This document shows positions 58,600 through 64,000 of a stretch of 64,000 bases of DNA, piece by piece. The translations under genes were made by a program, and so were the position numbers. How positions within the stretch are numbered: position 1 is the stretch's first letter; each line of letters starts with the position of its first letter. The stretch covers positions 1 through 64,000 of the forward strand of contig CAVPMU010000001.1 in assembly GCA_963706535.1 (NCBI GenBank), written 5' to 3'. This stretch comes from RPQJ01 sp963706535. GTDB taxonomy: Bacteria > Pseudomonadota > Gammaproteobacteria > Steroidobacterales > Steroidobacteraceae. Below the pieces are notes generated by a model that was not told the DNA's origin, did not search any database, and saw nothing but the letters and a program-made list of their open reading frames with translations.

Positions 58600-60704
58600 G
58601 GCGCACCTCGTGCCGGGTCGACGGGCCCCGGCAGATCGAAGGTAAAGCCGCCCTCGGCCGCACGGAAGTCCACGACGAAATTCTCGCCGGGCGCGAGCTC
58701 CACGGTGCGGCTCCCGGTGTAGTCGAACCCGTCCTTCGCCCCGCCGTCGCGCAGGCGCGCATCGAGGCGGTGCCGGCCCGCGGGCACCTCGAAGCGTGCG
58801 TAGACGGACGACGGGCCATCGTCCCACAGGCCGGCCGGCTGGTGTGTGCCGCGATAGAGCGGCTGGCCGTCGAGGTCCAGCTCGACGTAGACCGGCCAGC
58901 GTCCGCGCTCGCAGCTCGTCGCCTTGCGTTCGGCGAAGGGCGTGTTCGTGAGTTCCTCGTGCGTGTAGCGCCGGCAGGGCTTCAACGGCTGGCCGGCGTG
59001 GCTGAAGCTCAGCTTGAGCAGCGCCTGGTCCCGCTGCAGGTACGTGTATGCCGGCCAGGTCGCGAAAATCCCGATGACCGCCACGAGGGCCGCGTAGGCG
59101 GCGGCCTGTCCGGAATAGCGGAACGGCGGGGCGAGCGCGCGGAGCTTCGCCCGCCAGGCCGCCGGGGTTGCCGCCGGTGCGGCCAGCGCGGACTCGTCGC
59201 GCAGGTGCTTGCGGAACTGCGCGAGCGACTCGCGCAGGTCGCGGTGCCGAGTCGGATTGTTCCAGGAGACGGCGACCCGCGAGCGCGGCACGCGGTCGCG
59301 CAGGTTAGGGTCGCGCTGGTTGGCGATGCGCTGCTCGACCCACTCGTCGCCGAGGCGCTCGTAACAGTCCTGCCCCGCGCAACCCGAGATCAGCACGCCG
59401 TCGGCGTGGCGGCGCGACAGCACGAAGTCGAGGAAGGAGGGCGGCACCATGGCCGCGCATGGCAGCGTGATCACCGCGGTCGATTCGTCGGCGAGCGCGA
59501 CGGAGTTCGCATCGTGGGTGCAGCCGAACACCAGCACCTTCGGGCCGCCCGCGAGACCGGCAGCAGCGGCCACGACTTCGTCGCGCAGTCCCGCGACGCT
59601 GCGGTCGGGCAACTCGATGCCTGCGGACAGGGTCCCTGCGCGGCGGAACGGCGTGGCGGTCGGGCAGGCGCCGACGCAGATCCCGCAGCTCATGCACATG
59701 TCGGGGTCCACCAGCGCTTCCTGCTCGTACTTGAGGCCGTCCGTGCGGGTCACCATGGTGATGGCGCCGAACGGGCAGTCGGCGAAGCAGCGTGCGCAGC
59801 CGTTGCAGTTCGCGAGGTCCACCCTCGCCGGTGGCGCCTTCTTGAGCGGAGGCAGCCACGGCAGCAGGGCGAGCAGCACGCTGCCGCCGACGAGCGCGAG
59901 CCACAGCGTGCCGCCGCCGACGCGATCGAGCAGTGGGAAGACCGCGAGATAGAACCAGTCGAAGCCGAGCTCGAACGGCGCGGCGTCGAGGTTCGCGGGG
60001 CCCTGGCTCATGGCGGGCCGCACCAGGGACAGCACCACGAGTGCCGCGAGCGTGCCGATCCCGAGCGCCCGGTGCGGGTTGACGCGCGCGTGTGCGTGCC
60101 GCTGGATGTGCACCCACATGGCGAGCAGCATCAGCAGCGGCACGGCGATGTGGATGTACGCCATGAGCGTGAAGAAGCGACCGCTCAGCCGGCGGCTGTC
60201 GATGAAGTTGCGCGCGATCGGCTCGGCGAAGATGCCGATCGAGTCGAGCCATTCCGTGGTTGCGATCGCCACGTACTGCGCGAGCTGGTCCCACACCAGC
60301 CAGTAGCCGGTGATGCCGCAGGCATAGAGGAACCACAGCAGCGGTATGCCGGTGAACCACGCGAACCAGCGGTTGCCGCGCATGCGGTCCATGGCGAACT
60401 CGCGCGCCGCGTGCAGCAGCACGACGATCACCAGCGCGTCGGAGGCGTAGCGGTGCAGGCTGCGCATGATGCCGCCGAGCCACCACTGGTCGCGGCTCAG
60501 GCGCTCGAGCGAGTCCCAGGCCTGGGTCACGCCCGTGTCGAAGAACACGTAGACGTAGATGCCCGAGGCCGTGACGATCCAGAACAGGAACCAGCCGAGC
60601 GTGCCGAGCTGCGTGATCGGATTGAGGCGTGGCCCGAACAGGGCCTCGAACAGGGCTTCGAGTCGCAGGAACGGCGCCCGGATGGCTCGCTTCAGCAGGT
60701 TCAA
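58596..60704 (-). CDS. Cytochrome b-2x[4Fe-4S]-MvhD-like fusion protein
   Basis: This 702-residue protein joins several redox modules. Residues 30-230 form a cytochrome b6-like membrane part with the four bis-histidine haem ligands H84/H98 and H185/H199, each pair 14 apart. Residues 300-310 and 337-347 hold two CxxCxxCxxxC [4Fe-4S] ferredoxin motifs. Residues 390-460 resemble MvhD/FlpD, the [2Fe-2S] electron-transfer subunit of hydrogenase-heterodisulfide reductase (C395, C416, C442, C447). A last membrane helix (about 545-565) and a C-terminal extracytoplasmic domain follow. The start is TTG 60704 with GGGGGAG upstream. It could link a low-potential cytoplasmic donor to the quinone pool or to the haem-copper enzyme encoded upstream. 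Confidence 0.8.
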   Translation of the reverse strand: MNLLKRAIRAPFLRLEALFEALFGPRLNPITQLGTLGWFLFWIVTASGIYVYVFFDTGVTQAWDSLERLSRDQWWLGGIMRSLHRYASDALVIVVLLHAAREFAMDRMRGNRWFAWFTGIPLLWFLYACGITGYWLVWDQLAQYVAIATTEWLDSIGIFAEPIARNFIDSRRLSGRFFTLMAYIHIAVPLLMLLAMWVHIQRHAHARVNPHRALGIGTLAALVVLSLVRPAMSQGPANLDAAPFELGFDWFYLAVFPLLDRVGGGTLWLALVGGSVLLALLPWLPPLKKAPPARVDLANCNGCARCFADCPFGAITMVTRTDGLKYEQEALVDPDMCMSCGICVGACPTATPFRRAGTLSAGIELPDRSVAGLRDEVVAAAAGLAGGPKVLVFGCTHDANSVALADESTAVITLPCAAMVPPSFLDFVLSRRHADGVLISGCAGQDCYERLGDEWVEQRIANQRDPNLRDRVPRSRVAVSWNNPTRHRDLRESLAQFRKHLRDESALAAPAATPAAWRAKLRALAPPFRYSGQAAAYAALVAVIGIFATWPAYTYLQRDQALLKLSFSHAGQPLKPCRRYTHEELTNTPFAERKATSCERGRWPVYVELDLDGQPLYRGTHQPAGLWDDGPSSVYARFEVPAGRHRLDARLRDGGAKDGFDYTGSRTVELAPGENFVVDFRAAEGGFTFDLPGPVDPARGAP

Positions 60705-60743
60705 TGGACCAGACTCCCCCGGGTGGCGCGCAAGATCGAAGCC

Positions 60744-61544
60744 TCAACGAACGTTGCGCAACGCGGCGAGGATACCAGCGGCGGCGATGCCGAGCGCGAG
60801 ACCGCCTGCGACGATGTTGACGATCAGCGAATAGTCGAAGCGGTAGCGGCCGCTCGCCGGGTCGTAGATCGTGCAGAAGAGCTTCACCGTGTTCACGAGG
60901 CCCTCGACAGTGCCACGGTCGAGATTCCTGCCCCACACGAGCTTCTTGAGCGGCTCGACCAGCAGTGGCGGCGCGAAGTCCTCGCCGTAGACCTGCAGCA
61001 CGATGCGGCCGCCGGAGTCGATGATGGTGGTCTGGGTGATGTGGTCGAAGCCCTTGGGAGAGGCGAAGTACGTGAAGCCGGCGTCGCGGGTGAGTGCCGC
61101 CATGGTCGGTGCGTCGGCGCTCGCGAAGTACCAGCCGGGAAGGTCGACTCCGCGCTCGCGCGCAAAGGCGCGCATGCGGTCGGGGGTGTCGACCGGAGTG
61201 TCGAAGCCGACGGTGACCACGGAGAAGCTGTCGCTACCGAGCGCATCGCGCGCGACCTTGACGGTCTCGCGCAGGCGCAGCGTCAGCATCGAGCAGACGT
61301 GGTAGCAGCTGGTGTAGACGAAGCTCAGCACCACCGGACGCCCGCGCAGCTGCTCGAAGCCGAGCGCGCGCCCGTCCGCGGCGACGAGCTCGTGCCCGGC
61401 GAGCACCCGGCCGATCGCCGCCTGGCTGGTGCGCAGCGCCTCCGCATCGTCCACGCGACCAGCCGCCTGCACGCCCGGGGCGGCCAACAGGAGGAGCGCC
61501 ACGCCGGCCGCGAATCTACGACCAGGCTTTGCCGTGCCGCGCAT
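60744..61544 (-). CDS. SCO1/SenC-family copper chaperone
   Basis: The 266-residue protein has a signal peptide and a thioredoxin-like SCO domain. Copper ligands are the CxxxC in YTSCYHVCSML and the His in FDHITQTTIID. A C-terminal transmembrane helix (YSLIVNIVAGGLALGIAAAGILAAL) anchors it, which is less usual than an N-terminal anchor. SCO proteins load copper into haem-copper oxidases. It lies three bases after ctaB and is followed by the cytochrome b fusion gene. Confidence 0.92.
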   Translation of the reverse strand: MRGTAKPGRRFAAGVALLLLAAPGVQAAGRVDDAEALRTSQAAIGRVLAGHELVAADGRALGFEQLRGRPVVLSFVYTSCYHVCSMLTLRLRETVKVARDALGSDSFSVVTVGFDTPVDTPDRMRAFARERGVDLPGWYFASADAPTMAALTRDAGFTYFASPKGFDHITQTTIIDSGGRIVLQVYGEDFAPPLLVEPLKKLVWGRNLDRGTVEGLVNTVKLFCTIYDPASGRYRFDYSLIVNIVAGGLALGIAAAGILAALRNVR

Positions 61545-61547
61545 GGT

Positions 61548-62429
61548 TCAGAGCTGGACCAGGCTGCCCTTCACGGCGCCTTCGACGATGGCGCCCGCCA
61601 GCAGCAGGCCCAGCTGCAGCAGCGAGGCGAGGAAGCTGCGGATCGCATTGCTCCGGGTAGGGCTCCGCACGAGCAGGTACGCGCGGTAGATGAAATACGC
61701 ACCGCCGCCCGCGGCGCAGATCGCGTACAGCCAGCCCGCGCCCCAGGCGACCGGCAACAGCGACAGCAGCGCAAGCGGAATGGTGTGGCCGAGGATCGCC
61801 CGCGCGGCGACCTGGTCGCCGAACACCACCGGCAGCATCGGCACGCCGGCATCCGCGTAGTCCTGCCGGTAGTACATCGACAGGCTCCAGAAGTGCGGCG
61901 GCGTCCACAGGAACAGCACGACCGCGAAGGTCCAGGCCGCCGGTCCCGGCACCGGGTCGATCGCCGCGGCGCCGGCCAGCACCGCGAAGCTGCCGGCGAG
62001 GCCGCCGATCACGATGTTGATCCAGGTGCGGCGCTTCAGCCACATCGTGTAGACCACGCCGTAGGTGAATGCGCCGAGGAACACGTAGGCGGCGGCGAGC
62101 CAGTTGGTCGCGAGGCCTGCGGTGGTGACGGCCGCCACCAGCAGCACGGCGACGAGCAGGTACCAGCGCGCTCCGCCGCCGAGCGTGCCCGTCACGAACG
62201 GGCGCGACCGGGTGCGCGACATCTTCGCGTCGAGGTCGCGCTCGGCGAGGTGGTTGAGCGCGCCCGCGGCGCCCGCGGCCACGAAGATCGCGGCCGCGAG
62301 CGCGACCAGCTGCCACCACTCGAGGCCGCGCCCGTTGGCCATCGCCACGCCGGCGACGCCGGCCAGCATGATCTCGAAGCCGATGCGCGGCTTGAAGATC
62401 TCGAACGTGCTGCGCCAGATGCCGCTCAC
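61548..62429 (-). CDS. ctaB: Protohaem IX farnesyltransferase (haem O synthase)
   Basis: CtaB/CyoE attaches a farnesyl group to haem B to give haem O for haem-copper enzymes. The 293-residue polytopic protein has the UbiA-family motifs NHLAERDLDAKMSRTRSRP and YRQDYADAGVPMLPVVFGD, and about eight helices. It lies four bases after the stop of the subunit I gene. Its presence indicates that the enzyme of this operon uses haem O or, with an unseen CtaA, haem A. Confidence 0.95.
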   Translation of the reverse strand: MSGIWRSTFEIFKPRIGFEIMLAGVAGVAMANGRGLEWWQLVALAAAIFVAAGAAGALNHLAERDLDAKMSRTRSRPFVTGTLGGGARWYLLVAVLLVAAVTTAGLATNWLAAAYVFLGAFTYGVVYTMWLKRRTWINIVIGGLAGSFAVLAGAAAIDPVPGPAAWTFAVVLFLWTPPHFWSLSMYYRQDYADAGVPMLPVVFGDQVAARAILGHTIPLALLSLLPVAWGAGWLYAICAAGGGAYFIYRAYLLVRSPTRSNAIRSFLASLLQLGLLLAGAIVEGAVKGSLVQL

Positions 62430-62433
62430 GGTG

Positions 62434-64000
62434 CTACTTCAGCGGCCACAGTTCCGCGAGGTACTTCCAGTTCACGTAGTAGTACAGCACGAAGGACACG
62501 AAGAACACCCCCACCAGCGTCACCGTGCCGGGGATCTTGAGCGTACCCGCGCTGCCATAGCTGGCGACCGCGGCGGCCGCCTGCGTGCCCGTCGCGGGCC
62601 CGAGCTGCACCTTCTCCGTGTCGCCGATGCGCCGGCCGAAGAACACCGAGCCCACCGTCACGATGATGTACATCGCGCCGCCGAGCGCCGCCATGCAGGC
62701 GAAGATGCCGTTCAGCGCCAGCATCAGGAACGCCGCGTTCGAGAACTCGAAGCTGGTGAGCGCGTCGGCGAAGGTGATGTCCCAGTGCCGCCGCGGCACG
62801 CCGAGCGTGCCCGCTCCCATCATGAACAGCGAGATCCCGGCGATGCCGAGCCCGAACACGTAGGGCTGCAGCTTCGCCATCCGCGGGAACATGACGTGGC
62901 GACGGAAGATGAGCGGTATCACGAGGTAGGTGATCGCCATGAACGCGAGCGTGGTGCCCGCGACCACGGTGGCGTGGAAGTGGCCCGGCACGTAGAGCGT
63001 GTTGTGCATGATCAGGTTGATCTGCTCGGTGCCCATCACCACGCCGGAGATGCCGCCCAGGAAGCCGAACATCACCAGCGACATGAACATGCCGGAGAAC
63101 GCCGGGTTGCCCCAGGGCGCCTTGCGCAGCCACTCGAACATGCCCTTGTTGAAGCCCTTGGCGCGCTGCGCGGCCTCGATCGAGCCCGGCACCGTGAGGC
63201 CGTGGATCATGCTGCCGAGCACCGCGAGGTACATCGCGTAGCTGGTGTTGAAGATCTTCCAGCTCGAGCTCACGCCGGGCTCCACCAGCAGGTGGTGGGC
63301 GCTCGCGAGCTGCAGGAACAGGATGTAGAGCAGGAAGGCCGTGCGGCTCACCTTCTCGGAGATCGGCTTCGCGCCGAGCACCATCGCGCCGATCGCATAC
63401 CAGACGGCGACGTGGGCCGAGACGTTGATCTGTTGCGAGGAGTGCCCCATGCCCCACCAGACGAGCTTGTACATCAGCGGATCGATGTTGCCGATGAGGC
63501 CGAGCGACCAGAGCCAGGTGGGGATCAGGATGATGGCGCCGGAGGCGAGCGTGAACACGGCGATGATCGCGGCCGTGATCGCGCCGAAGGTCACCAGCGG
63601 CACCGACCCCTGGTAGGTCTTGTCGTCCTTGGCGATGACCAGCGTGCCGAAGAACACCGCGCAGCCGATCAGGGCGCCGACCGCGAACAGCACCAGGCCG
63701 AGGTAGAACCAGGACGAGGCCATCAGCGGCGGGTAGGACGTGAACATCACGGAGGAGTTGCCCTGCAGCACGGTGACGTTGGTCATCAACGCGCCCACCA
63801 GCATCAGCCCGAACTGCGCCCATGCCCAGCGCGGAGCGGCGAGGCGGCAGTTGAGCAGCACCGCGGACGCGAAGTACAGGATCGCCATCTCGAAGAAGAT
63901 GATCCAGCACAGCAGCACGTCGAAGCCGTGCGCGGTGAGTGCGAGGTAGAACCAGTCGGCGGGGAGGATGTGCACGGCCGGCCAGCGCGTGAGCGCGATC
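62434..64000 (-). CDS. Haem-copper oxidase superfamily subunit I, partial
   Basis: The gene runs off the right edge of the window, so the 5' end is missing. Counting from the internal Met at 63975, haem ligands are H16 (LTAHGFD), H332 and H334 (YVPGHFHATV); copper ligands are H178 (WWGMGHSSQQINVSAHV) and H227/H228 (ASAHHLLVEPG). The position four residues after H178 is Q182, where A- and B-family oxidases have the cross-linked Tyr. About 12 helices are visible. Neighbours CtaB and SCO fit a copper- and haem-O/A-containing enzyme. It may be a divergent oxidase or an alternative nitric oxide reductase. Confidence 0.88.
   Translation of the reverse strand, partial: IALTRWPAVHILPADWFYLALTAHGFDVLLCWIIFFEMAILYFASAVLLNCRLAAPRWAWAQFGLMLVGALMTNVTVLQGNSSVMFTSYPPLMASSWFYLGLVLFAVGALIGCAVFFGTLVIAKDDKTYQGSVPLVTFGAITAAIIAVFTLASGAIILIPTWLWSLGLIGNIDPLMYKLVWWGMGHSSQQINVSAHVAVWYAIGAMVLGAKPISEKVSRTAFLLYILFLQLASAHHLLVEPGVSSSWKIFNTSYAMYLAVLGSMIHGLTVPGSIEAAQRAKGFNKGMFEWLRKAPWGNPAFSGMFMSLVMFGFLGGISGVVMGTEQINLIMHNTLYVPGHFHATVVAGTTLAFMAITYLVIPLIFRRHVMFPRMAKLQPYVFGLGIAGISLFMMGAGTLGVPRRHWDITFADALTSFEFSNAAFLMLALNGIFACMAALGGAMYIIVTVGSVFFGRRIGDTEKVQLGPATGTQAAAAVASYGSAGTLKIPGTVTLVGVFFVSFVLYYYVNWKYLAELWPLK

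Noticed and set aside
58593..62540. Long plus-strand open frame across the redox operon
   Set aside because: It is antisense to the cytochrome b fusion, SCO and CtaB genes and has no recognisable domain.

Overview
The window is high-G+C DNA with densely packed genes and no rRNA or tRNA genes that I could see. YceH, TruC, MutY next to YggX, RraA, HiPIP and a FecI-FecR-FecA-type transducing receptor system point to a gammaproteobacterium, perhaps near the Xanthomonadales/Nevskiales/Steroidobacterales. That placement is inference from gene content; no marker gene here settles it.

Left part (1-13 kb) is accessory DNA. Two damaged convergent genes (cytochrome c; flavin split barrel plus GAF) come first, then a split-barrel protein and an exported D-2-hydroxyacid dehydrogenase. 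From 3539 to 6252 there is a run of four gene cassettes, each ending in an attC recombination site, with no integron integrase in the window: a CALIN (cluster of attC sites lacking an integrase). The cassettes carry a GIY-YIG-like protein, a HigBA-like toxin-antitoxin pair, a BrnTA pair and an unknown protein with a nuclease-like motif. A diverged direct repeat of 200-270 bp flanks the cluster. Then follow cupin, RibD-like and PhnB-like genes, a truncated DUF222 protein, an AcrR-type regulator placed between a frameshifted outer-membrane barrel gene and a PagL-like lipid A deacylase (two matching operators), and an IS1595-family element.

Middle part (13-29 kb): YceH; an acyltransferase/thioesterase/dienelactone-hydrolase run; a sigma-FecR-TonB receptor operon; a five-gene operon (thermostable-hemolysin family, acyl-CoA synthetase, haem-oxygenase-like protein, SDR, TPR protein) that looks biosynthetic; TruC; a MEST-like hydrolase; an OPT transporter; and a Rieske protein. 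A second accessory patch (28.8-33.8 kb) holds two more toxin-antitoxin loci, two poorly characterised exported proteins and a YbjQ gene with an internal deletion.

Right part (33.8-64 kb) is mostly housekeeping: two rhomboids, patatin, esterase, FolE, a NatAB-like ABC exporter, a Ca/Na antiporter, a protoporphyrinogen-oxidase-like enzyme, a frameshifted gamma-glutamyltransferase, an M20 peptidase, MutY-DUF423-YggX, RraA, Hsp20, glucan phosphorylase and HiPIP. It ends in a redox operon read leftward: haem-copper enzyme subunit I (cut by the window edge), CtaB, SCO, an unusual cytochrome b/ferredoxin/MvhD fusion and bacteriohemerythrin. The subunit I lacks the usual active-site tyrosine at its normal place, so it may be a nitric oxide reductase rather than an oxidase.

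Across the window there are repeated signs of gene breakage (single-base frameshifts and internal deletions), a dispersed 20-bp palindrome, and two inverted heptamer-repeat blocks. Three of the four toxin-antitoxin loci share a promoter geometry that would give a leaderless toxin mRNA.
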